Shown: in pieces, positions 30,176-40,072 of the stretch
Layout: every line of letters begins with the position of its first letter
How positions within the stretch are numbered: position 1 is the stretch's first letter
From: Cordylochernes scorpioides
Taxonomy: Eukaryota; Arthropoda; Arachnida; Pseudoscorpiones; Chernetidae
Assembly: GCA_030710605.1 (NCBI GenBank)
Contig: CP092869.1
Coordinates: forward strand, 15,749,502-15,813,501
DNA length: 64,000 bases
Reading direction: 5' to 3'
Notes under the pieces: generated by a model
Database searches by the model: none
Told to the model about the DNA's origin: nothing
The model's input: the letters and a program-made list of their open reading frames with translations, nothing else
Program-made: the position numbers and the translations under genes

Positions 30176-33163
30176 ATGGATACACATAACTTAGCAAAAA
30201 TCGAACAGTTAACAGAAAACAACTATACCACGTGGTCCATGAAAATGGAAGCAATTCTAGATTCAAAAGATCTCTTCGAGGACGTAATTGTTAATGACGA
30301 GCCAGACTTTACAAAAAATAAACTAGAATATGATATTTGGAAGAAAAAGAATCGGGAAGCATACAGCCTAATAATATTGTCACTTTCGGATGACTTAACA
30401 ATCATCTTTCGAGGCGATAAAAGAGCCAAAAGAATTTGGTACGACATAAAGAAAAGGTTTGAAGGATCTCTAGAAAATAAAAGGATAGACCTAATGTTGG
30501 ATCTAGCCAGACTAAAATTGAACCCAAATGAAAATGTCAACATGTATATTGTACGAGCACAGAAACTGGCACAAGAGATCACCCAGCTAGGAAAGACTGT
30601 AACAGAAAGAGAACTTGTACGATACATTGTTGAAGGACTCACACCTAACTTTGACACGATCGCAGCAGCACTGTCAATAAACAGAGAAATCTCCTTACCA
30701 GACTTGAGACAAACTCTACTGGATTTCGAGAAGAAAAGACAGGACAGAAGCAAAAATCCTGAAAATGCTTTCAGATCATCAGGCAACCAATTCAAAGAAA
30801 AATCATGCTTCATTTGCAAAAGAAAAGGACATTTCAAGAAAGACTGTTGGTTCAACCCTGACAACAAAGGAAATCAAAAGAATACAACAAACAAAAATAA
30901 CATGGCCAGTACAAGGAACTACCATAAAGGACCAAAACAAAACAAAGACACAGCCAGGTCAGCAATCCAAGAACGAATGGAGGAACCATCCCAACGAAGA
31001 GACTCCACTTCAGAATACGCACTACATGCAAGCACAAGGGAGGAACGCCCGACAACTCAGGACGTGTGGATAATTGATTCTGCGTGCACAAGCCACATGA
31101 CTTCCCATGGTGATTGGATCGAGCACAAGACGGAGGAGAGAAGAAGCATACAAGTGGCAGAAGAAGGGAGGCACATCGAATCTACCTCATCGGGATTAAT
31201 CCAAGCTACTGTACAAGGTAAGGACAAACTTAACAACGCTGTAACCCTGCATAATGTCCTCCATGTACCACACCTGAAAGGAAATCTAATGTCCATTCCA
31301 AGCGCAGTAAGAAGAGGGAACTCTGTTCTTTTGAACTCTGAAGGAGCATACATATACTCTTCTGATGACAAGCTAATAGGAACAGGCAACTTTGATGGTA
31401 ACATGTACACATTGAACCTATCACGTTTATCTGAAGCAACTCATGTCCCAAACGAACATTGCTTGATTTCAAAGGACAATTCTAGGACTGCATGGCACAG
31501 AAGGTTAGGACATCCTAGTAACAACAAATTAGACCTGATTTTGAAGAACAATCTTCTAAAAGGCTTGAACTCTATAAATGGTACCCTTGATCAATGTGAT
31601 GCTTGCTCCTTGGGAAAAATGACCAAAGTACCCTATGTTCACACAGATAGCAATCAGGAAAGCTACCCATTTGAAGCCATTTATGTCGATCTCTGTGGTC
31701 CAATGAGAATAAACTCCTTGGGCGGAAGTAAATATTTCTTGACCATCGTAGATGGATTTTCTAGGAGAATATTTGTAGAATTTCTCAAAGATAAACTCTC
31801 AGCAGCAGAAGTTTTGAAGAAGTTTATTGTAAAGAGAGAAAACGAGCTAAGCTCAAAACTAAAACGACTTAGAACAGATAACGGAACAGAATTTATCAAT
31901 AAAAACCTTGAAACCTTCATAGAATCCAAAGGAATTAAACATGAACTAACTACACCGTACACCCCAAGAAGCAATGGGAGAGTTGAAAGAGCTAACAGAA
32001 CACTATTAGACAAAGGCCGAACACTTCTGGCAGACTCCCAATTACCCCTACACTTCTGGGCAGAAGCTGTGAATACAGCTGCATATCTGTACAATCTAAC
32101 TCCCACAACCAATGACCCAGACACTACCCCTATGGAAAAATGGAAAGGTAAAAAGCCATCCGTCTCTCACATCATGAGATTTGGTTGTGAAGTCTTCTAT
32201 AAACTCGAGAATCATCAAAGACACAAACTAGAAGCTAAATCTAAGAGAGGAATATTTGTAGGCTATTCAAGATGCAGAAGAGCTTATCGAGTATTTGATA
32301 TCACAGCGAGAGTCATTCTTGAAACCGCAGACATTCACTTCAGAGAGAACAATAATGTCATCTCGGAAGAAAAACAAAATGATAATAATACGGACACTGA
32401 CACATATTTCTTCATTCAGGAGGATGAACAACTGGACAATCATGTTCTATCAGATGTTGATATTGAAGAGCCAGCACCAGATACCATGGTCAACAGACAG
32501 ACAGAGTCAAGTGAATCAGACAGACCACAAAGAACTCGAACAATACCTAAAAGATTCGATGACTACGTTCTGGCTACTACGAATGAAACCATTCCGAAAG
32601 ACTATGAAGAAGCCATCGCATGCGAAGACAAGAAACATTGGGAGAACGCAATGCTTGAGGAAATACAGAACATGTACTCGCATCAAGTATGGGAACTGGT
32701 ACCTAGACCTGTAAACGCTAAAGTTGTCAAAAGTAAATGGGTGTTCAAAATATCTAAAGACCAAGAAAACAAAACTTACAAAGCTAGACTTGTTGCAATG
32801 GGATACAACCAAATCCCAGGAAGAGATTACAACGAAAGTTTCAGCCCTGTAATTAAAAATGCCACCCTCAGGACTATTTTGTCAATGGCAGCAACAAAAG
32901 ATTCAGTCATTAAACTATTTGATGTAAAAGCAGCCTATCTAAATGGAAACATTGAAAATACAATATTCATGGAACAACCTGCTGGATTTGTCCAAGACAG
33001 AAACAAAGTTTGCAAACTCAACAAAAGTATTTACGGTCTACCTCAATCCGGAAGATCGTGGTATGAGAAATTCAGTCAAGTACTTCATGACTGTGGACTG
33101 GAAAACTTAAATCTGATCCTTGCCTATTTAAATGGAATATTAAAGACAAATACTTCTATGTAG
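30176..33163 (+). CDS. Copia Gag-Pol polyprotein, 5' part (Gag, protease, integrase, start of RT)
   Basis: 995 codons from ATG. Residues ~1-200: Copia Gag with a WSMKME N-terminal motif. ~211-224: zinc knuckle CFICKRKGHFKKDC. ~D301: protease, where the catalytic motif reads DSACT instead of the usual DSG(A/C)T. ~439-480: integrase HHCC zinc finger. ~505, ~567 and ~603: DDE residues in VDLCG, RTDNGTEF and NGRVERANR. ~850-990: RT fingers and palm with FDVKAAYLNG. The frame ends at 33163, just short of the YVDD active-site box, because of a one-base shift near 33110. Autonomous replication from this copy alone is therefore unlikely. Confidence 0.9.
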   Translation: MDTHNLAKIEQLTENNYTTWSMKMEAILDSKDLFEDVIVNDEPDFTKNKLEYDIWKKKNREAYSLIILSLSDDLTIIFRGDKRAKRIWYDIKKRFEGSLENKRIDLMLDLARLKLNPNENVNMYIVRAQKLAQEITQLGKTVTERELVRYIVEGLTPNFDTIAAALSINREISLPDLRQTLLDFEKKRQDRSKNPENAFRSSGNQFKEKSCFICKRKGHFKKDCWFNPDNKGNQKNTTNKNNMASTRNYHKGPKQNKDTARSAIQERMEEPSQRRDSTSEYALHASTREERPTTQDVWIIDSACTSHMTSHGDWIEHKTEERRSIQVAEEGRHIESTSSGLIQATVQGKDKLNNAVTLHNVLHVPHLKGNLMSIPSAVRRGNSVLLNSEGAYIYSSDDKLIGTGNFDGNMYTLNLSRLSEATHVPNEHCLISKDNSRTAWHRRLGHPSNNKLDLILKNNLLKGLNSINGTLDQCDACSLGKMTKVPYVHTDSNQESYPFEAIYVDLCGPMRINSLGGSKYFLTIVDGFSRRIFVEFLKDKLSAAEVLKKFIVKRENELSSKLKRLRTDNGTEFINKNLETFIESKGIKHELTTPYTPRSNGRVERANRTLLDKGRTLLADSQLPLHFWAEAVNTAAYLYNLTPTTNDPDTTPMEKWKGKKPSVSHIMRFGCEVFYKLENHQRHKLEAKSKRGIFVGYSRCRRAYRVFDITARVILETADIHFRENNNVISEEKQNDNNTDTDTYFFIQEDEQLDNHVLSDVDIEEPAPDTMVNRQTESSESDRPQRTRTIPKRFDDYVLATTNETIPKDYEEAIACEDKKHWENAMLEEIQNMYSHQVWELVPRPVNAKVVKSKWVFKISKDQENKTYKARLVAMGYNQIPGRDYNESFSPVIKNATLRTILSMAATKDSVIKLFDVKAAYLNGNIENTIFMEQPAGFVQDRNKVCKLNKSIYGLPQSGRSWYEKFSQVLHDCGLENLNLILAYLNGILKTNTSM

Positions 33164-34128
33164 GGATATATGTTGATGACTTTATCACTGTCTCAGATTC
33201 TGAAGATACCTCAAACAGATTCATCAATAAATTGAGACATCACCTGGAAATAAAGGATGTAACATGTAAAGGCATGTTTTTGGGAATCAAGATCATACAA
33301 GACAAGGAGGGAATTTCGCTACAGCAAAGCCACTATGTACAACAAATATTGCAGAAATATGGAATGGAAAATTGTAAGGAAGTTCCAACACCAGGTTCCA
33401 AAGAAATCAATTTGGATAATCATATTGAAGATGACAATTGTGAACAGCACACTTACCAGGAAGCCCTTGGAATGCTAATGTTTCTAGCTGTTAACACCAG
33501 ACCCGACATTGCTTACATCACTAGCAAACTTTCACAGTACTCCAGACAACCAAAACAGATGCACTGGACAGCAATCAAAAGAGTTATGAGATACCTACGA
33601 GGAACAATTGACCTAGGAGTGAAATTTGAAAGAGGGAAGACTGGAATCCTGAAGTCCTACGCCGATGCCAGCTGGTCGACCACTCATGACGGAAAATCCT
33701 ACGGCGGATATGTATTGAAGCTCGGCGAAGCAACTATAGACTGGAAAAGTAGTAAACAACCACTCGTCGCCCTCTCCACAATGGAAGCGGAAATGATAGC
33801 TGCTTGTGAAAGCTGCTGTCAAATCAAGTGGATAATAAACCTGTTACGAGACTTGGAAGAATGGAATTTCATGGAAAAACCAACTGCGATCTATACAGAC
33901 AGTCAGTCATTGATCAACTGGATCTCCAGCCCTAAACAAAGCAGTCGCTGTAGACATATCAACAGAAAGTACCACTTCTTGAGAGACTGTTATGAATCCA
34001 GAGACATCTGCCTTCTGTACAAGCCATCTCAGGACCTGGAGGCGGATATCTTCACAAAGGACCTATCCCGAGACCAGATGAAGAAACACCTGGAGAGCCT
34101 CAGCATCGTGGGAATAAAGCCAAAGTAA
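33112..34128 (+). pseudogene. Copia Pol, 3' part (RT active site and RNase H), shifted frame
   Basis: Continues the polyprotein in another frame. YVDD is encoded at 33169-33180. An ATG-led piece begins at 33232 and runs 298 codons through the RT thumb and RNase H (YADAS, STMEAEM, YTDSQS carry the D-E-D acidic residues) to a stop at 34126-34128. There are no further stops. Apart from the single shift the domain is intact, so the damage is young or could be a sequencing error. Confidence 0.85.
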
Positions 34129-34137
34129 GGAGGGAAT
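34126..34137 (+). promoter_or_regulatory. Copia polypurine tract
   Basis: TAAGGAGGGAAT directly precedes the 3' LTR and is purine-rich, as expected for the plus-strand primer. It overlaps the pol stop codon. Confidence 0.65.
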
Positions 34138-34401
34138 TGTTACGCAAAACTTTGACTTTAATCATCATAGATGCTGACGTCACTACGATGACGTAACAAC
34201 TTCCAACGACTACCTTCAACCTTGCTGATGTTTACCGCTAACTTGTCTTAACAATATATGTAATGGAACAAGTCGATCCTTAAATAAATATATATTTGTT
34301 TTTTTATCTAAAGGGATGTCCTCGTAACTATAACATACGTGAGTACAAAAACAACCAGAAATCCTCAAAAAGAATAACCATATTTTGCTAAGCCTATATC
34401 A
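34138..34401 (+). repeat. Copia 3' LTR
   Basis: 264 bp, same termini as the 5' LTR. Followed by the TATTA target duplication. Confidence 0.92.
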
Positions 34402-34406
34402 TATTA

Positions 34407-34807
34407 TTTAAATAGTTTAAATTACGTAATTGTGTGTTTAATTAAAAAGGCATATGTTGGATCAAAATACGCCTTTTTAATTGAAGATTTATTTATGGAC
34501 TGCTCTATTTTCAAAATATCAGTTTTTTTTTATTATTTTAGGGTTAAAAAATGAAAAGGAAATTATAACTCTTACAAAGAAAAATAAGAAGATATTAATT
34601 AATGAAAATTTTGTTATAGAAAAGAATTGTTCACATAGAAAATTTAAAATAATTTTATTTCCTTTATTAGTTCTGTAGGGAGACCAATCATAAATAAATA
34701 ATGTATATAAATATGATTGTATAGGAACATCAGCCGTTATAAGAAAGGGTCTAGAGGATACCCAGTTCGAGGCTTATTAAATTTTTATAAATATTATTTA
34801 TATATAT
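34407..34807. other. AT-rich spacer between Copia and Gypsy
   Basis: 400 bp of AT-rich DNA with a 65-codon Lys-rich frame and no recognisable signal. I see nothing supportable here. Confidence 0.5.
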
Positions 34808-34986
34808 TGCAATAACTTTAGTGAAACTAATTGGCCATAAGAGAATGGTCTTCTAGTTCGTCAACTGGCTGCACCAAGCAGACCGATCAAGATGCACCGC
34901 GGCGATGAACAAGCCAGCGGCGAGCCACCAGTGAGAATTACAGAAGCAAAAAATGTTCATAGAAAATTTCACGCTGATATATTACA
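34808..34986 (-). repeat. Gypsy 3' LTR
   Basis: On the minus strand, runs from TGTAATATATCAGCG to AAAGTTATTGCA. The first ~55 bases match the 5' LTR start (41642-41690) and the last ~22 match its end (39938-39959), but the middle does not resemble it. Preceded by a purine stretch GGGAAGATGG. Confidence 0.6.
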
Positions 34987-35003
34987 CCATCTTCCCGCTA
35001 CAT

Positions 35004-35770
35004 TCAAATATATCTTGAAGGAGGTCTCCGATTTCTTGGTGGGTTTCTTCTTGGGATGGGTCCTTCATTACTGGCTTCGGGATCCAGTGAACGAGACAAC
35101 TCCCCTGAAATGCCTCCATCATTCTGGTCCACGAGTCCAGAGTCCCGCTGCTGTCTGACTGTTTCTATAGGCGGCGATTCACTTCTGCCTCTGTTGGGCA
35201 TATCAGCCTCAGGAACGATGATATCAGTTTCTTCTCTTTGGCGTCCATATTGTCGATCTTCATCTCCACCATTCTCCCACCTCTTCCTTATTTGATCTCT
35301 ATGATAACTTTTGACCTGTCCATGTATTAAAACTGTATAGACTCGGGATCCTTTTCTCCCCACTATTCTGCCTGGAATCCATCGATCCCCGCCTCTAAAA
35401 TTTCGACACCAAACCATATCATCTATTCCAAACTCATCTTGTTGAAATCCGTGGTCGTATTTCATTTGCCTGGCCAGCTGCTCCTTTACTCTTGATTCCA
35501 GATTTGGATGTATAATTGATAGTCGGGTTCGAAGGGAACGCCCAATAAAGAGTTCTGACGGAGCCTTCTTGGTTGTTTCATGAGGGGTGCTACAATATGC
35601 TAGCAAAATATTTTATAGCGTGTCCTGAATGGTATCCCCAGGTTTTCTTTTATTTTTGTCTAACGCCATTTTTATCATCTTGACAGCTCTCTCTGCCAAG
35701 CCATTGCTCTGAGGATGGTACGCAGGAATCAATGTTTGTTTTATTCCATTATTTAAAAAAAATCATATCA
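35004..35770 (-). pseudogene. Gypsy integrase, core end and C-terminal domain
   Basis: The 200-codon frame 35606-35004 begins LAYCSTPHETTKKAPS (end of the integrase core), then a GPF-like C-terminal segment with WCRNFRG and GRIVG, and a charged tail. Just upstream, 35770-35607 holds the HPQSNGLAERA segment with the catalytic Glu, but in-frame stops separate it from both neighbours. Confidence 0.8.
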
Positions 35771-36938
35771 CTACGTAAACTGAGGGCCATTATCTGACAC
35801 TATTTCTTCTGGTAAACCATAAGATGAAAAAAGTCGTCTTAATTGCTCAATTGTTTTTGCTGAGGTTATTTCTCTCATTGGGAATGCCTCGACCCACTTA
35901 GAATGACTATCCACGACAATTAGCAAATTGATGTTTTCTTTGTTTGCATAATCAATATGGATCCGCTGCCAGGGTCTAACTGCCCAAATCCAAGGTTGCC
36001 ACTTCACTCTATTTGGGCCATCTTGAACCTGTTGGCAGTTTCTACACCTGTTTACCAGGAACTCAATCTCATTGTCTAGATTCGGCCACCAGAAATGAGA
36101 CCTTGCCACAGACTTCATTTTTCTCATCCCTGAATAGGTCTCGTGTAAGAAACTCAACAAGTTCTGTCTGAGAGAGGAAGGAATAATGACCCGCATCCCC
36201 CACAATAGACACTCTCCGTCCACAGTCAGCTCCAGTTTTCTCTGAAAGTAAGGTCTGAGGTGGTCTGGCACCCTCTCAGGCCAGCCATGCTGGGTATAGC
36301 ACTTCACTATTGATAGCACTTCATCCTTTTGAGTTTCAATTCTAATTTCTTCAGCCGTGATTGGCAAATCCTCCATGTAGGACAGTGCATAAATGTTATC
36401 CAGTCTCGAAGTTTCCCCACTCTCAACTGGAAGACGTGACAGAAGATCTGCATTTCCATGATCTTGAGTTTTTTTAAACTTGATATCGTAGGTATAAGCA
36501 GACAGAATTATCGCCCATCTCTGTAATCTCGAAGTTGATAAAGTAGGAATTCCCGATTTTGGGCCTAAAATAGACACTAGCGGCTTATGATTATTTATCA
36601 GGGTAAAACGTCTCCCATAAATAAACTGATGGAATTTGGTCACTCCATAAATTATTGCGAGAGCTTCCCTCTCAATCTGAGAATAGTTGCGCTCGGCTCC
36701 TGATAGGGTCAGAGAGGCAAACATGATCGGTCTTTCCTGGCCTCCGATGACATGAGACAGAACCACGCCAATTCCAATCTGGGATGCATCCGTGGCCAAA
36801 ACAAAGGCAATGTGGTGTGTTACGAACTAAAACCCTCTCAGAGGTAATGCTACTCTTGTACTTTTCAATAGCCTCTTCACACTCCTTGGTCCAGCTCCAG
36901 CAATTCTTTTTATGAAGCAGCTCATGAAGAGGCCTCAA
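35771..36938 (-). pseudogene. Gypsy RNase H and integrase N-terminal/core
   Basis: 342-codon frame (36799-35771) with RNase H residues (ATDASQIGIG, EREALAI), a linker, an integrase HHCC finger (H-ETYSG...CRNCQQVQ), IHIDYA and VSDNGPQFT (first two catalytic Asp). A second piece (36938-36672) carries the preceding RT connection (LHELLHKK, W) in another frame. The typical NHKPL follows an Asn-for-Asp change (INNHKPL for TDHKPL). Broken but recent enough to read. Confidence 0.85.
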
Positions 36939-37366
36939 TAGATCGGTAGATTTGGAATAAATTTTCCATAATAATTCACCAATCCAAGAAATGACCTCAA
37001 CTCAGAGATGTTTGTCTGACTCTTGGCCTTCTGTAAAGCTTTCACCTTGTGATCCAAAGGTCGGATGCCATCTTCCTTGATAAGATGGCCCAAATACTCG
37101 ATTTCTCTTTGCACAAATTTACACTTATCCTTCTTCAGTTTAATGTTGTATTTTTCCAAACGCAGAAGCACAGTTTTCAATACAGCTAAATATTTCTCCA
37201 CTGAAACTGTAGCTATAAGGACATCATCAATATAGCAAATAACGCCCTCTATTCCAGCCAGAACCCTATCCATCACTAATGTTCGGAATAATAAACATCT
37301 AGAATAGCATACCATCATTTTGATTAGTCTTATCTTCCCTATAGGTTTCGGTACACCTGGCTTCAC
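36935..37366 (-). pseudogene. Gypsy reverse transcriptase, palm and thumb
   Basis: 143 codons with CYIDDVLIAT (the active-site YIDD), LKKDKCKF and EIEYLGHLI, typical of Ty3/Gypsy RT, then FLGLVNYYGKFIP. It starts abruptly at 37366. The fingers with the LDL motif are absent because unrelated sequence begins there. Confidence 0.88.
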
Positions 37367-39060
37367 CTAGTAATGGAAAATGCATTTTGCTAGAAATGGG
37401 CCTGCTTTCATAGTAACTGATGAAAGGCAGATGAATAATGAATAGCACAAACGCATTTGTCCATTACTTGGCAGGGGGAGGATTGTTGAGGCACGTTTTT
37501 GTAACCATACCCCAACAGAAGGCGTATGTATAATCAAATCAAATGGATACATGGCTTCCCTCCCACATAGACTTACAGACCATTTTTTTGCCCAGAAACT
37601 TAGACACTTGGTGACACCAGACTTCCATGCCGAAAGCTGATGCCTGGTAAAGAAGAAGACATCCAGAGACATCCGAGCTGGAAACTGTTGTTTCATATGT
37701 ACATATATTCCCCTCACCAAAAATTTAGGTAAAGGTGACCAGAAAAAAAAATGGAGAAGGAAGATCTCTAAAAGACTGAACCTTATAAAAAAATCCTTCC
37801 CGAGAAAGGAAAGCGTTATATTACAGTTCAAGTGAAAAGGGACCTGTGTCAATTTTAGCTAAGACGGAGGGGGGGCGATATATATATATCGTCCCGAGAA
37901 AAAGGGAGGATTTTATTTCAATCCATGTGGAGGGGAGGGGGCTGGGGTCTGAAATTTTACACTATCGCCGTAGGTGTTGCTCTCTTTAGATTTTTTGTTT
38001 TGGTAATACTATATGTTCTATTTTGATGGAAGAGGCCTGGAGTCTGAAATCTTACACTAGTGCCGTGGTTGTTTCTCTCTTTAGATTTTTTTGTTTTGGT
38101 AATACTATATGTTCTATTTTGATGAGGCCTGGGGCGTCTATGAAATTGATACTGGAGCGTTGGCCATTTTGATTGGTGTTTCTTTCGGCGAATGAAAATG
38201 GAGAGAGACATGAATAAGAGGAGGTTCTTTGCCAAAAGGCGGGATTCGATCGGAGTCGCTCAGTGAAAGGACAGTCTGCAGACAGGACACCAGACCTTTG
38301 CCGGCACTTTCGAGAAAAGGTAAGCCATTTGTCATTATGACTTAGCGCCTCCCCCCCCCCCCTTTTGTGTAGTAGCCAACCTAGATTTCGCATGGGCCCT
38401 AAAGGGCTATAAAGTAACTTCAGGTCACCTCTATCTAAATTTTACTATGTAAATAGCATATCTCGTCAGTATAGACATGTTCCCAAATTTTAAGATATTT
38501 AAATAAATATCTAGAGAAATTTTCTTGTTTCCTCTGTTACCTATTTCATACATAATTTGCCTTATGGTGCTATTCCCACTGTTTAAATGAAATGTTGTAT
38601 GTTTCTTACCTATTTGAAGGGAATGTTACTAATAATCAAGTCTCCCATAAATTACCGGCCACATACATTGCCGCGAGTGTCTGTGTTTCAGTGTTTTATA
38701 GATTGCCCAATTTAATAACGATTTCATGGGTTGTCTGATGAAATTGTATAATAGTGTCGCGGCTGTTTCCATCTTTAGACCATTGTTCTGACAATATTAT
38801 ATGCTCGATCCTTGCTTTAGCTCAACTCTTAATCAATTACAGAGTTTTTCCCCCCTTTTTCTTTTTTATTTATTTTATTTATCCTGTTTGCACAAATTGC
38901 ATTACATGTGATGATGTAAAGACATATGCCGATAGTGCATCACTGACAGCTGTGCTGCTATTATACAACATTAAGGTCTTGCTGCGGGTTATATACATGG
39001 GGTTGTTGGCCTAAATTGCTATATATATATATATATATATATACTTAAGTAAGGAAACTT
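37367..39060. other. Foreign block inside the Gypsy element
   Basis: Replaces protease and early RT. Contains two and a fraction copies of a ~75-bp tandem repeat (37955-38125, CTCTTTAGATTTTTT and GGTAATACTATATGTTC), a diverged third copy near 38750, a C11 run at 38350, a dispersed repeat at 38780-39045 matching 48035-48245 in inverse orientation, and a (TA)n tract at 39017-39042. No credible gene. Probably accumulated insertions. Confidence 0.55.
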
Positions 39061-39090
39061 TTAATAAGTCACATCGTGTATCCTCCCTTT

Positions 39091-39860
39091 TCAACTATCC
39101 AAAACCGGGAACCCATCATGTATCCTATTCTGTTGGCTCGCCTGTTCCCTAATAGGATATACTTCATGATTCCTACATACTGGGGCAATGTGACCTTTTT
39201 TTCTGCACTTGAAACACACTGCGTCCTTGAATCTACAAGAGTCTCTATGCAAATTTCCACAATGTTTGCATTTTCTTTTTCCATTTTTCGATTCTCTTTG
39301 CATTTCAATGCGCAACTTATCCACGCTTTTTTCCAATTCCCCTGCATGAAATAATTTAATATTCTGTTCTGCCGCCTCCATGGACAAAGCAATTTCCATC
39401 ACCCGAGCCAAGGAAACATCTCCCTCAGACAAAATTTTCTTTTGGATTCTTGAATCGCTTAATCCGCACACAAACTTGTCTCTCAGAGAGTCCTCCAAAA
39501 AGTTCCCAAATTCACAAGTTGCTGCCAACCGCTTAATCGCTACCAAATACTGCGAAACACTTTCTTCCGTTTCTTGCATCCTTTTGAAAAAAATGAACCG
39601 CTGGACTATGATTGAACGTTTTGGGGAAAAATGAGTATTTAATTTTTCAGTAAGGTCCTCAAAGGTCTTATTTTTCGGAAGTTCTGGACTACATAAGTTT
39701 TTTAAAACCTCATAGGCTTTGCTCCAATAAGTGTCAGGAGATACACCTTCTTTTTGTCCTCGCTAGCGTCTTCCAAAATTAAAAATTGTTCTAAACGTTC
39801 AAAGAACGTGCTAAAACTTTCAAACTCTTTATTAAATTCACTAAATTGGAAACGAGTCAT
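39091..39860 (-). pseudogene. Gypsy Gag
   Basis: ATG at 39860 opens with MTRFQFSEFN. A frame change near 39600 leads into a 162-codon piece (39579-39091) with SVSQYLVAIKRLA (capsid) and two zinc knuckles, CKHCGNLHRDSC and CFKCRKKGHIAPVC. This Gag type is common in arthropod Mag/K02A2.6-like Gypsy elements. At least one frameshift and a stop between the halves. Confidence 0.75.
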
Positions 39861-40072
39861 TTGCAAGAGTATCAAAAATTAAATCCAAAAACAAATTATT
39901 TTCTTGGTACTTACGCTTAGATCCTCGTCGCCATTTGCAATAACTTTAGTGAAACGAAGAAAGAAAACTTTTATTGTTATATATTTTTGTTATTATATAT
40001 ATATATATTTATTTATTTATTTATATTTGAATATTTAATCAAAAGAAATAAACACAAAAATATTAACTTAAA

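Larger units (their letters stand above)
29789..34401 (+). mobile_element. Ty1/Copia LTR retrotransposon, full length
   Basis: 4613 bp with two 264-bp LTRs (29789-30052 and 34138-34401) that I found to differ at one position (GTCGTTCC versus GTCGATCC). A 5-bp target duplication TATTA lies at 29784-29788 and 34402-34406. A tRNA primer site and a polypurine tract are present. Coding region in the order Gag, protease, integrase, RT, RNase H, the Copia order. Near-identical LTRs point to recent insertion, but pol is broken by one frameshift. Confidence 0.93.

Noticed and set aside
30223..30867. 214-codon ORF antisense to Copia Gag
   Set aside because: Lies entirely opposite a well-supported Copia coding sequence and has no recognisable domain.
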